NCBI GenBank assembly: GCA_949282255.1
Contig: CASDPA010000002.1
Coordinates: 79,032 to 143,031, forward strand
DNA length: 64,000 nt
From: an uncultured Spirochaetales bacterium
GTDB taxonomy: Bacteria > Spirochaetota > Spirochaetia > Sphaerochaetales > Sphaerochaetaceae
Direction of reading: 5' to 3'
Part shown: positions 50,335 to 58,665 of the stretch, one piece after another
How positions within the stretch are numbered: the stretch's first letter is position 1
Layout: each line of letters starts with the position of its first letter
Program-made: the position numbers and the translations under genes
Notes under the pieces: generated by a model
Told to the model about the DNA's origin: nothing
The model's input: the letters and a program-made list of their open reading frames with translations, nothing else
The model's database searches: none

Positions 50335-51528
50335 ATGAATGAATACAAATGGAAAAGCCATATTGCTCGGTTTTTATCTGCGCAAACAATATCCCTGTTG
50401 GGTTCATCTATTGTTCAATATGCAATAATTTGGTATATCACATTAACAACTTTTTCCGGGAAAATGATAACCCTCTCCACTTTATGCGGGTTCTTACCGC
50501 AAATATTGATTTCCCTCTTTGCAGGAGTATGGATTGATCGTTATAGCCGAAAAGGGATTGTGATGATAACGGATTGCTTTATTGCAAGTGCTACTCTGAT
50601 ATTAGCTGTATTTTTTCTTACTGGACACAAGAATATCGAATTGCTTTTAGTTGTTTTAGCAATCCGGTCTGCCGGGACGGGAATACAAACTCCAGCAGTG
50701 AATGCAATTATCCCCCAAATAGTTCCACAAAAATATCTAATGCAAGTTAATGGATTTAACAGCACTTTATCATCAATTATTATGTTTGTTTCTCCAGCTA
50801 TTAGCGGTGCTATTCTGTCGATAGCAACATTAGAAACAACTTTATTTATTGATATTTTTACTGCTTTAGTTGGAGTGAGTATAACCTCAACGGTTCCAGT
50901 AAAGCCCTTGAATATCGAAGTCAGAATGACCAAATCACATTTCACAGAAATGAAGGAGGGCGCGGTCTATCTAAAGAACCATACTTTTATGAGCAGATTG
51001 CTGATTTTCCAATTACTCATTTTATTTTTAATTAGTCCATCTGCTTTTTTAACCCCGCTCATGGTAAGCAGAACATTTGGGACAGAAGTTTGGCGCTTAA
51101 CCATGAGTGAAATGACATATAGTTTTGGAATGATTATTGGAGGAGCAATTATTACATCATGGGGCGGTTTTAAGAAAAAATTGAATACTACATTAGTGGC
51201 AGGTGGAGTTTATGGTATGCTGATGATAGGGTTAGGAATTTCTCCTGTATTCATAATTTATTTAATTTTTAATGTGCTAATAGGAATTACATCTCCTTGC
51301 TATAATACTCCGATTACAGCGTCTATCCAAGAGAAAGTTGAGCAGGAAATGCAAGGGCGCATATTCAGCTTCATGCAGATTGCCAATTCTTGTGCATTAC
51401 CGTTAGGCATGATATTTTTTGGACCACTCGCTGACATTATAAATATCCAATCCCTTTTAATTATTTCTGGAATTTTAGTTTTTAGTATATCAACATTCGT
51501 ATATATAAGGAGAGGCTTTTATGAATAA
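50335..51528 (+). CDS. MFS efflux transporter, macrolide-efflux (Mef/DHA3) type
   Basis: A 397-residue, 12-helix transporter of the DHA3 group. FLSAQTISLLGSSIVQYAIIWYIT and AGVWIDRYSRKG (the A-like motif) are family features, and AIIPQIVPQKYLMQVNGFNST is typical of Mef-like proteins. Its base composition is clearly lower in GC than the backbone, and the next frame is a low-GC Gram-positive sigma-factor piece, so recent transfer from Firmicutes is likely. The substrate may be a drug, but specificity is not visible. ATG 50335 has AAGGAAC upstream. Confidence 0.85.
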   Translation: MNEYKWKSHIARFLSAQTISLLGSSIVQYAIIWYITLTTFSGKMITLSTLCGFLPQILISLFAGVWIDRYSRKGIVMITDCFIASATLILAVFFLTGHKNIELLLVVLAIRSAGTGIQTPAVNAIIPQIVPQKYLMQVNGFNSTLSSIIMFVSPAISGAILSIATLETTLFIDIFTALVGVSITSTVPVKPLNIEVRMTKSHFTEMKEGAVYLKNHTFMSRLLIFQLLILFLISPSAFLTPLMVSRTFGTEVWRLTMSEMTYSFGMIIGGAIITSWGGFKKKLNTTLVAGGVYGMLMIGLGISPVFIIYLIFNVLIGITSPCYNTPITASIQEKVEQEMQGRIFSFMQIANSCALPLGMIFFGPLADIINIQSLLIISGILVFSISTFVYIRRGFYE

Positions 51529-51724
51529 TTTTGAAGATTACAAAGTCCATATCCAGTACACATTCAATGCCTTTTGTAAGGTTGTCATTCGTCACGCCGC
51601 CATAGATATAATTTTGAAACTGCGCCGGAGGTGGGAACGGGAAGTTTCTCTTGACTATCTGATGAATGAGAAGTTTGTCCAGCTTGCCGGGCCGGAGCAG
51701 CTTGAGGATATTTTTTGGTTCTAA
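51521..51724 (+). pseudogene. N-terminal fragment of a sigma-70-like protein
   Basis: 67 residues with the opening MNNFEDYKVHIQYTFNAFCK followed by LRRRWEREVSLDYLMNEKFV. This resembles the N-terminus of sigma-70-like proteins that accompany resistance and conjugation genes in Firmicutes mobile elements. The match stops near residue 54 and the helix-turn-helix part is absent. Its start overlaps the MFS stop by eight bases. Most likely it is a remnant, though a short regulatory peptide is possible. Confidence 0.55.
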
Positions 51725-52031
51725 ATCTTTTACACTTCTATTACTTCTTTATCGCACATCAGTAAAAGAGGCGGAGATGCAACACGCATACATGCCTCCG
51801 TTTTCAACGACTGTCCGTTTCTTTGATTTTTTTTGCAAGAGTGGAAAAATGCTCCACCTTTATGAAGGTCGCATTTTCCCCCTCTTCATTTTTCCACTCG
51901 TTCCAAGGAGTTGGCTTTTTAAGCGAAGTGTGAGTCGTTGATACACTTCGCTGGCTCGAAAAAGCCCTCCTTTACTTACTTGATTGCTTCATTCATTAAT
52001 TAATTCCCTGCCATAAGATGAATCAACACGA
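51725..52031. other. non-coding tail of the transferred module
   Basis: No gene is supported. It includes a long hairpin, AGCGAAGTGT (51922-51931) with ACACTTCGCT (51943-51952), inside a wider GGCTTTTT/AAAAAGCC pairing, probably a terminator. Low GC like the MFS gene. Confidence 0.45.
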
Positions 52032-52139
52032 CATCCAGAAACAGATCCGGATTTTCATCCAGGAATAAAGTCAGAACATATTCCAGAATCTTTTCCACAT
52101 TTGATTCCAGAAATCATTCCACATTCTATTCCAGTACCA
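52032..52139. repeat. nine-unit 12-bp repeat array, iteron-like
   Basis: The core ATTCCA (or CATCCA) starts at 52032, 52056, 52080, 52092 (TTTCCA), 52104, 52116 and 52128; degenerate units sit at 52044 and 52068. All steps are exactly 12 bases. The array lies just beyond the stop of the replisome-organiser gene. On the minus strand one frame reads as repeated W-N-x-x tetrapeptides for about 22 codons before a TGA, so a former coding repeat is the alternative to iterons. Confidence 0.65.
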
Positions 52140-52189
52140 TTTGAATTCCTCGTAACATATTTAGTTACAAGGAATTTTCAGTTACAAAC

Positions 52190-52645
52190 CTATTCAGAAT
52201 CCTCACTCTGTGATGCTGTTTTCCTTGTTGATTTCCTGCGTGTAGACTTTGGCAAATCTTCCTCCATTTTGTAGGCGGCCTCACCCCTCTCCCTTATCCT
52301 ATAGAGTCCAGTGTATCTGTCACGAACAAGATGTTTCCTGAACTCCAGCCGGGTTGACAGATAATTTCTGTCACCCTTGAATGTGTTCATGAGATGCCAG
52401 TGAATGATGGCGATATACTCAAAGCCTGGTACTGTGATGATGTACTTGTTCTTCACCAGATACCGAAAAGGTTCAGCATCCTCTGTCATGTTGAAAATGG
52501 AGAGGATGCTTGGGTAAGGCACAATCCCTAAATCATCTGCCGAAATGACAAGATACATATAGAGAGAACGAGCCTCAGCCACACCTTTGATGAATTCTGG
52601 TTCCATGATGACATCATTTGAGATCATCCTTCGCCCAAGCGACAT
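52190..52645 (-). CDS. phage-type replisome organiser-like protein (N-terminal domain)
   Basis: A 151-residue protein. LGRRMISNDVIMEPEFI, ARSLYMYLVISADDLGIVPYP and FEYIAIIHWHLMNTFKGDR match the N-terminal DNA-binding domain of Firmicutes phage replisome organisers, which open the origin and load DnaD/DnaB-type helicases. The usual C-terminal half is absent; the sequence ends in a Lys/Thr/Ser-rich tail, so the gene is probably shortened. ATG 52645 was chosen with AGAGAGG seven bases upstream. The adjacent 12-bp array may be its binding site. It is divergent from the Schlafen-like fragment. Confidence 0.65.
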   Translation of the reverse strand: MSLGRRMISNDVIMEPEFIKGVAEARSLYMYLVISADDLGIVPYPSILSIFNMTEDAEPFRYLVKNKYIITVPGFEYIAIIHWHLMNTFKGDRNYLSTRLEFRKHLVRDRYTGLYRIRERGEAAYKMEEDLPKSTRRKSTRKTASQSEDSE

Positions 52646-52731
52646 AATCACACCTCTCTGGATATAAGTTGTGCCTCATAGCCCTTATCGTTAGACGGAT
52701 TTGTCGAGCAGAGTTTCACATAGTCTTCGAG

Positions 52732-53664
52732 ATGCAATACGCAAAGCAGAATCTCACCCTTAATGAGGCATTTGGACTCATTGACTACTCAACATACTTC
52801 AAGCTCCGACGGCTTCCTCTCCCCTCTGACAACGAAGGGATTGCCCCTTACCTGCTTGAAGAGAACATCCTGGCCCGTCTGGACAATGGGAAATATGCAA
52901 TCACCAATTTAGGAGGAATAACTCTTGCAAGAAACTTGTCTTCCTTTTCCAGACTTGACAGAAAAGCCATAAGAATTGTCCAGTACGACGGATCTAGTCG
53001 AGTAAGAATGCTGAAGGAAGTAACTTTGGACAAGGGCTATGCTGTATGCATGGAAGAAGCCCTTACGTACATCTATGCAATGACCCCAACAAGTGAGGAC
53101 ATAAAAGGCGCTTACAGGGAGACAGAATACGCTTATCCACCTACTGCAATCAGGGAGGTTATCGCTAATGCGATGATCCATCAGGACCTGACAGTGACGG
53201 GTACTGGTACGACAATCGGGATCTTCGATACCAGAATTGAGGTGACAAACCCAGGAACTCCTCTCGTCGATATAAACAGAATCATCGACAATCCTCCGAA
53301 ATCAAGGAATGAGAAGCTTTCAAGACTTATGAGACGCTTCAACCTGTGTGAAGAGCTGGGAACAGGATGGGACAAGATTGTCATAGCAACCGAAGCAATG
53401 CAACTCCCTGCCCCTAGGATGGTCAGATACACAGAAAACACCAGAGTGGTTCTATATTCCGCGATTCCTTTCACCATGATTTCAAGGGAGGAAAAACTCC
53501 GTGCCGTATATCAGCATGCAAGTATCAGGTATCTCCAGGATGATGCAATGACCAACAAGTCTCTAAGGGAAAGATTCGGCCTTGCAGACACTTACTCAGC
53601 CAGCATATCAAGGCTGATCAAAGAAGCAGTGAAGGAACAGATAATCAAACCGCTGGATGACTAG
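52732..53664 (+). pseudogene. AlbA_2/RecG-like ATP-binding protein, N-terminus missing
   Basis: 310 residues that match the C-terminal two thirds of the widespread Schlafen-AlbA_2/'RecG-like' family: NYFKL-like DYSTYFKLRRLPLP, then NGKYAITNLGGITLARNLSSF, REVIANAMIHQDLTVTGTG with the GHKL-like motif, SRNEKLSRLMRRFNLCEELGTGWDK and a C-terminal winged helix. The N-terminal AlbA_2 domain (about 120-150 residues) is missing, and the frame upstream of ATG 52732 is not family sequence. It reads as a truncated gene. Full-length relatives are linked to transcription control or defence, but the role is not settled. Confidence 0.65.
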
Positions 53665-53971
53665 ACTTCAAACAGATACATCAGGTACATCCCCGCTTGG
53701 GCATGACAATTTCATTTGCTGGCCATTTGCTCGTATAGTAATCACACCGTCATCAGTACTATCATTTTCATTAAGCGTATGTGCTCTCAGAATTGTAAAT
53801 CAATACACAGATCAATAGAGGATTTGAGCTCTCCTGAATTGTTTTGCGAAATGTACTCCATCGGTAAATTTGTACAGCCGTGAACACAATCGCAAAGTTT
53901 GATACAAGACATCTGCCTGTAATGCAAAGAATTGTAAAGGTTTGATAAAAGCACGGAGAGTGCAACATCCA
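53665..53971. other. non-coding stretch before repeat copy 2
   Basis: About 300 bases with no gene signal on either strand; frames are short and lack ribosome binding sites. It precedes the second 56-bp repeat. Confidence 0.4.
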
Positions 53972-54027
53972 TTCGATTCCGATCAGCTCCACTCAAAGCA
54001 ACTCCCTCAAAGTCAGGGAGTTGTTTC
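53972..54027 (+). repeat. 56-bp direct repeat, copy 2
   Basis: Matches 49481-49536 at 55 of 56 positions (C/T difference at position 7). Same orientation, starts 4,491 bp apart. It again carries the tRNA-3'-end-like segment and the AACTCCCT/AGGGAGTT terminator hairpin, without a tRNA 5' half. Confidence 0.8.
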
Positions 54028-54084
54028 ATTTTCAGGGCTCAACTGCAATGTTTTGCTGAAATGTTTTGAGCCGAATACCGTTTC

Positions 54085-54726
54085 TAACGACCATGGATAA
54101 ACGATAATTTAGCGGAGCAACTGCAATTGGTTTACCAGTACCTGATAGAGATTTCGAAAAGCACAGCTATATCTTGCTTACTTAAAGACATAGCACAATT
54201 TTCTACTAGCAGGCGACCAACTACTTCGATATCCACAGATACGTATTACACTACTGAAAACATGTTGCCAAACAAGAAAGGAGCAACAATTGCGACCTTC
54301 TTGCCACAAGTGGATCAGGTAACAGCGTGCAATCTAGGTGATACTCTTGTCTCAAACATCAGGCCATATTTCAAGAAGATAGTATATTGCACAGCACCAG
54401 CTGGGTGTTCTGCAGATGTCCTGTGCTTAACCCCGAAAAGTTCGGAATACTCTGCGCTCCTTTACAGCCTTCTTTATGATGATCATTTCTTTGATTATGT
54501 CGTATCTGGTTCAAAGGGTACTAAAATGCCAAGAGGTGATAAGAATCAAATCCTGCTTTACTCTGTCAAACTTCCTGATTCACACTCACTGTCTAAATTT
54601 AATGCAACAGCGATGCCTATTTTAGAAATGCAAGAAGAATCACGTCAGGAGATACGAGTTCTAACAAATCTTCGGGATTATCTTTTACCTCTTCTTCTCA
54701 ATGGACAGATTTCGATAGGAGACTAA
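54085..54726 (+). pseudogene. hsdS: hsdS C-terminal half (second target-recognition domain), broken
   Basis: The readable frame starts only at about 54127. From KDIAQFSTSRRPTTSISTDT onward it matches the start of a type I S-subunit target-recognition domain, and it ends in LTNLRDYLLPLLLNGQISI, the conserved C-terminal repeat of HsdS. Just upstream, in another frame, FSGATAIGLPVPDRDFEKHS (about 54100-54160) looks like the end of the preceding domain. A frameshift therefore separates them, and no proper start is present. It lies opposite in strand to the N-terminal half at 55316-55867. Confidence 0.7.
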
Positions 54727-54765
54727 GCTGCTAAATTAGGATTTGTATGCCTTCTTTGAAAAAAT

Positions 54766-55311
54766 CTAATGAAGTAATGCGGTTCTGGTTGTAATTCTTT
54801 CTTTTACTTTCAAAACTGTATCTTTAACGGACAGGTTTGTTGTGTCTATAACATTCACTTCGTATGTTTCAAGATCATGGAATTGCTCCCACATTACCTC
54901 AACTAATTCAATGTTAGTCTTCCTGTCTAATTTTGAGCGGTTAATCGCTCTTCTCATGGTCTCTTCTTTATTAGCTCTCAAAACGATATAGTGTACTTCA
55001 TAACCCTCTTGCGCAATTTTTAACCACGGCTTTAAAAACCACGGGCCGATAATACCGTCTACAATTACATCGTATCCACCACGGGCAAAACGCTTTGCTG
55101 ATTCTAAAAAAGCCTCTATTACAATCAAGTTTTGTTCGTTTGATTCCGGTAAATGGGGAGGAATTGCTCCCTTTCTAAGATAATGATAAAAATCGTCGGT
55201 ATGCATATACACAGATTTTTCCATATCAGATTCTTCAGCAATGATTGCTGATACTGTGCTTTTTCCTGTTCCAGGTGCTCCGGCGACTATAACAATTCTT
55301 CCTTTTTCCAT
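54766..55311 (-). CDS. P-loop kinase-like protein (AAA_33 type)
   Basis: A 181-residue protein. GAPGTGKST (about 11-19) is the Walker A motif, DDFYHYLRKG and VDGIIGPWFLKP sit where small-molecule kinases bind substrate, and VLRANKEETMRRAINRSKLDRK is the lid. It resembles chloramphenicol phosphotransferase, gluconate/shikimate kinases and zeta-type toxins, and no one of these can be named. It lies inside the restriction-modification remnant, four bases after the hsdS N-half on the same strand, so it is a cargo gene inserted there. It looks intact. Confidence 0.65.
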   Translation of the reverse strand: MEKGRIVIVAGAPGTGKSTVSAIIAEESDMEKSVYMHTDDFYHYLRKGAIPPHLPESNEQNLIVIEAFLESAKRFARGGYDVIVDGIIGPWFLKPWLKIAQEGYEVHYIVLRANKEETMRRAINRSKLDRKTNIELVEVMWEQFHDLETYEVNVIDTTNLSVKDTVLKVKERITTRTALLH

Positions 55312-55315
55312 TTAT

Positions 55316-55867
55316 TTATCCCCTCAAATTATCGTTTATCTTCTCGTTGATAGAAATCTTGTCATCCAATGCCGATAAAATAGAAGCAATCCGAATTTGC
55401 GTATTATAGTCTGGTAGCTGGAGATTACATTTTAATAATTCAGGTTGCCTCAAACCTGTTACTGTTGTTCCAGTAGACCGTGCCTTAATTTCATTTTTGA
55501 ATTTCACTGATTGCATGTAATAGTAAACATGTTTTGCACAAATACCTTCTTTTATGCGAATGCAAAACAGTCGTTGACTAAGCACTATTTTCTCATCGGA
55601 ATCCCAATAATACACCTCACCTGCAGGAGCCTCTGATGTTATAAGAATATCACCTCTTTGTACCTCTTCTTTCATCCATGCAGAATAAAGATTTTCATCA
55701 ACAAATTTGATTGATTCGGGATTAACAACCTTTCCAGCCTTGATATTCTTAGCGGACAATGCACGATATCCAGAGACTGACCAATTTCCTCCAAGTTTTG
55801 CAGGAGTTTTTCCTCGGTAGTCAATAACTCTATCAACAATTGAACCAAGATTAACATTAGAGTTCAT
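55316..55867 (-). CDS. hsdS: type I restriction specificity subunit, N-terminal half
   Basis: A 183-residue half S subunit: one target-recognition domain (GSIVDRVIDYRGKTP through RSTGTTVTGLRQPELLKC) and the first half of the central conserved repeat, ILSALDDKISINEKINDNLRG, where it stops. A full HsdS would continue into a second domain. Its partner half is on the other strand at 54085-54726. ATG 55867 has GAGGG upstream. It follows the hsdM remnant by 24 bases. Half S subunits can dimerise, so it might still work with an intact HsdM from elsewhere. Confidence 0.75.
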   Translation of the reverse strand: MNSNVNLGSIVDRVIDYRGKTPAKLGGNWSVSGYRALSAKNIKAGKVVNPESIKFVDENLYSAWMKEEVQRGDILITSEAPAGEVYYWDSDEKIVLSQRLFCIRIKEGICAKHVYYYMQSVKFKNEIKARSTGTTVTGLRQPELLKCNLQLPDYNTQIRIASILSALDDKISINEKINDNLRG

Positions 55868-55891
55868 AACCAATCCCTCTTAGTTGCTTCC

Positions 55892-56431
55892 TTATTTCTT
55901 CTTCCAGTTCATGGATTGTTTGAAAAGATCCGAAAGTTCAGATGTAAGAGACTGCATCTTTTCTTCAAAGGGAATACCATCATCCTCCTTTTCTGCTATT
56001 CCTACATAACGCCCAGGTGTAAGGATGAAATCCTGCTGACTAATTTCCTCAATCGTAGCGACTTTAGAGAAGCCTAGTTCATCAACATTTTCTCCTTTAC
56101 GGAATCTTGTGAATGTATCAGCGATCCTACTGATTTCATCTTCTTTGATTTCCTTCTGTGTTCTTGAAACCATCTCCCCTAAGTTTCTTGCATCAATAAA
56201 CAGTGTTTTTCCTTTCTGCTCTTTGTTCCTTGAAATAAACCAAAGACTTACTGGAATCTGAACTGTATAGAATAATTGTGCAGGTAGAGAGATTATACCT
56301 TCAACTAAATCATCGTTGATTATGTTCCTTCTGATTACACCTTCATTGCTTGTATTGGAAGCAAGTGCACCATTTGCAAGATATTGGACTAAAGCATTCT
56401 CAAAGACTGCTTCATTGAAAGCATCCGACAT
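55892..56431 (-). pseudogene. hsdM: type I modification methyltransferase HsdM, C-terminal fragment
   Basis: 179 residues. From residue 19 it matches the end of HsdM: ANGALASNTSNEGVIRRNII, then VEGIISLPAQLFYTVQIPVSLWFI and KTLFIDARNLG. The catalytic core with the NPPF motif is missing, replaced by 18 unrelated residues, so the gene has lost its 5' part and cannot methylate DNA by itself. A 36-codon frame of unknown sense lies directly upstream (56441-56551). No hsdR is in the window. Confidence 0.8.
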
Positions 56432-56621
56432 AGCATCCCCTTACAAGCAACTGACAGAAGTCAATGCATCAAAGAAAAGCACCCGTTTAGATGCATGTGT
56501 TTTTACAAATCTAGGGGACTCTCCTTCTGCCTCAAATTCTATCATAAGCATGCATTTTTGATAACTATCTTCACCCTTGTTTAAACGTTATTGACTCTGT
56601 CAATAGGTGAGTTATTGCAAC

Positions 56622-56918
56622 TTACGCCTTATTTCGGACATTCAGCATTCTATAGAAGGTCGCTCTACTCAACCCCAGCCTCTTCTGAGCTTGGGCAGCT
56701 GTCAGCTCCTTGGAGATCCTTCGTAGACCTGGCCAAGCGGGAATAGGACTCGACAATCACAGTGTCAAATCCAATAGTTCCCTCAGCTTCGGACGATTCA
56801 TGTCCTTGCCTGAGATCTTCTCTTCAAAGACTCTCTCAACTCCATGATTTTTAAATGCTTCTTCCTGTCTTGCAGGATTCTGATCAGCGGTGCTGGCCCT
56901 GATGTAACCAACTATCAT
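56622..56918 (-). pseudogene. serine recombinase (resolvase/invertase), decayed
   Basis: The N-terminus MIVGYIRASTADQNPARQEE with the catalytic serine of the resolvase family starts at ATG 56918 (GGAGG upstream) and runs to LRELLDLTL, where a stop interrupts it. DTVIVESYSRLARSTKDL continues in a second frame, and the C-terminal helix-turn-helix AAQAQKRLGLSRATFYRML in a third. The middle of the protein is missing. So it has at least two frameshifts and an internal deletion. Confidence 0.8.
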
Positions 56919-57251
56919 GATAACCTCCAAAAGTATCAATAAAATGGCTGATGATTTCTGAGACGGATTTGTCTCAAGAACTGACTTCAATGAGACAGTT
57001 TCAAAAGTATCACTGAGGTACACTCCATTGAGACCGCATCTCGGCCAGTTAATGGCTGCCCATAACCAAAAGTTCAGTCATGCATTCAACGTTTACCTTA
57101 CCTTTTTCCAAGTGCTGGATGGTAAACATGGTAAACGCTTACAACACAATCAATTATTTCTCAAAGGTAAACACTCCTTATTTATCTTGTCCAATGTAAA
57201 CATTTCAATGTAATTAATGCTGTTTATTATTCTGCCTTAGAAGAAAGAGCC
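56919..57251. other. intergenic stretch with inverted TGAGAC repeats
   Basis: No gene is supported. TGAGAC-N6-GTCTCA (56959-56976) is a perfect inverted repeat, and two further TGAGAC copies lie at 56991 and 57029. They sit directly upstream of the recombinase remnant and may be the remains of its resolution site or operator. Confidence 0.45.
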
Positions 57252-57658
57252 TTAAGCTTTATCCTCATTACCTCCAGTACCTTGCCAGATGTTCTCTCCT
57301 GCAATTATCTTTTTGAAAACCTTATCAAGATAGCTATTAATCCCTTTCTCAGCACTCTTGCGATTCTCCTGCATTTCCTTTTTCTGCTCTGCATCCAGAG
57401 GCTTATATGTTCTTGCAAGGATAGTCTTATAAACCTCCATATTGAAACCCAGTATGATCGTGAGCATATCCTCAATCGTGAGACATTCCTCATGGATGTT
57501 CCGAGCAAGCAGATCGATACGTGTTGCTTCAGATAAAGCTTCCTCTCCTCAAGCAATTTAGCAGCAAAAGCAGAAACTGAAAGATTCTCTCTTTTTGCAC
57601 GCTTTTCAAGTTATTCTCGAAGCTCACTGCTGATTCTTATCCCAAGAACGTTCTTCAT
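57252..57658 (-). pseudogene. ribbon-helix-helix protein of a mobile element, broken
   Basis: ATG 57658 overlaps the primase stop. The frame reads NVLGIRISSELRE and then a TAA, after which EKRAKRENLSVSAFAAKLLE continues the ribbon-helix-helix pattern. A frameshift then leads into ALSEATRIDLLARNIHEECL and an intact tail to 57252. One stop and one frameshift therefore break it. Such proteins are usually relaxosome or partition accessories; the family is not certain. Confidence 0.6.
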
Positions 57659-58665
57659 AATGAATTCTCCTTCCGGACAGCTTCATAAAAGCCTTTCGGA
57701 TCACTGCATAACCATTCATTTGAATCTTTTCCTTTCTCTATTCTGAGGCGTGTTGCCCAGATTCCTGAAGTTCTGAAAATATCGAAAAGCGTGAGAGCTG
57801 CAGCTTCTCCCGCACTATCGCTATCAAAAGCGATAATTACCTTGCGACAGCTTTCAGGAAGATAGCGCAGAACCTTTCCAGTATTTGCCACACCTGAGAT
57901 TGAAATAGCTGGAAGCCCTACTGCATACAGGGAGAGAGCATCAAATGCTCCTTCTGCTATTGCAACAGGCTTTGCATCAGCTATGCTTTTAAGCCCAAAA
58001 GGATGGATCTTCCCGATTTGCAATACTCTGAAGTTAGAGCGAACGTATTCTTTGCCTTCAGTTCTCCGTACTGTGAATGAGACAGAATCCTTGAACCTGT
58101 TCCTGAATACAACACCTGAGATAAAGAAAGTCTTACCTGTAGGCTGACTGATCTGTTCAAGGTGATCCGTATAAGCAATATCCTGTCTGATGGTATCAGG
58201 AAGCAAACTATAGTCGATGCCTCGCATCTTCAGATACTCAGCAGTGATATTCTCATCACGTTTTTCAAAAGCAGCTTCTGCAAGCTCTATGTTCTTCTTT
58301 CTGAGGATTGAAATCTTACCATCCAGAACATGGTGAGACGTGCAAGATTCTTCAAAAGGTACGCTTCGGCAGTTCATCAGTTCATTGACCTTTCTTACTG
58401 CAACAGAAAAATCATTGATTCCTCTTGCAAGCATGAAGAAATCAAGAGGGCTTGAGCTTGAAAGATGGCTGCACTGCCAGCTCTTGAAACGTCTCGTACC
58501 TTTTATCATCTCACAGGATGTCTTAGCTCCACAGACAGGACACAGGACATAACAATGTGTCCCAAGATGATATGAACGTCTATCTTTCTCGTTATTGAAT
58601 ACAAGTATTCCGGAATAAGCAAGATAATCAGAGAGGAAAGAATTTATTGCTTTGAAATCAGTCAT
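57655..58665 (-). CDS. DNA primase-like protein (zinc finger plus Toprim)
   Basis: A 336-residue protein. A CHC2-type zinc site lies near the N-terminus: CPVCGAKTSCEM with a later Cys-His in SWQCSHLS. The Toprim domain follows with AIAEGAFDALSL and IAFDSDSAGEAAA. This is the layout of the short primases of plasmids, phages and islands. It is encoded right after the RepA-like ATPase (overlap eight bases). It looks intact and probably primes replication of the element. Confidence 0.8.
   Translation of the reverse strand: MTDFKAINSFLSDYLAYSGILVFNNEKDRRSYHLGTHCYVLCPVCGAKTSCEMIKGTRRFKSWQCSHLSSSSPLDFFMLARGINDFSVAVRKVNELMNCRSVPFEESCTSHHVLDGKISILRKKNIELAEAAFEKRDENITAEYLKMRGIDYSLLPDTIRQDIAYTDHLEQISQPTGKTFFISGVVFRNRFKDSVSFTVRRTEGKEYVRSNFRVLQIGKIHPFGLKSIADAKPVAIAEGAFDALSLYAVGLPAISISGVANTGKVLRYLPESCRKVIIAFDSDSAGEAAALTLFDIFRTSGIWATRLRIEKGKDSNEWLCSDPKGFYEAVRKENSL

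Noticed and set aside
51666..51941. 91-codon frame after the sigma-factor fragment
   Set aside because: It has no ribosome binding site, overlaps the fragment in another frame and runs into the hairpin; it appears to be non-coding.
52032..52139. CRISPR array
   Set aside because: Units are 12 bp in direct tandem with no spacers, and no cas genes are in the window.
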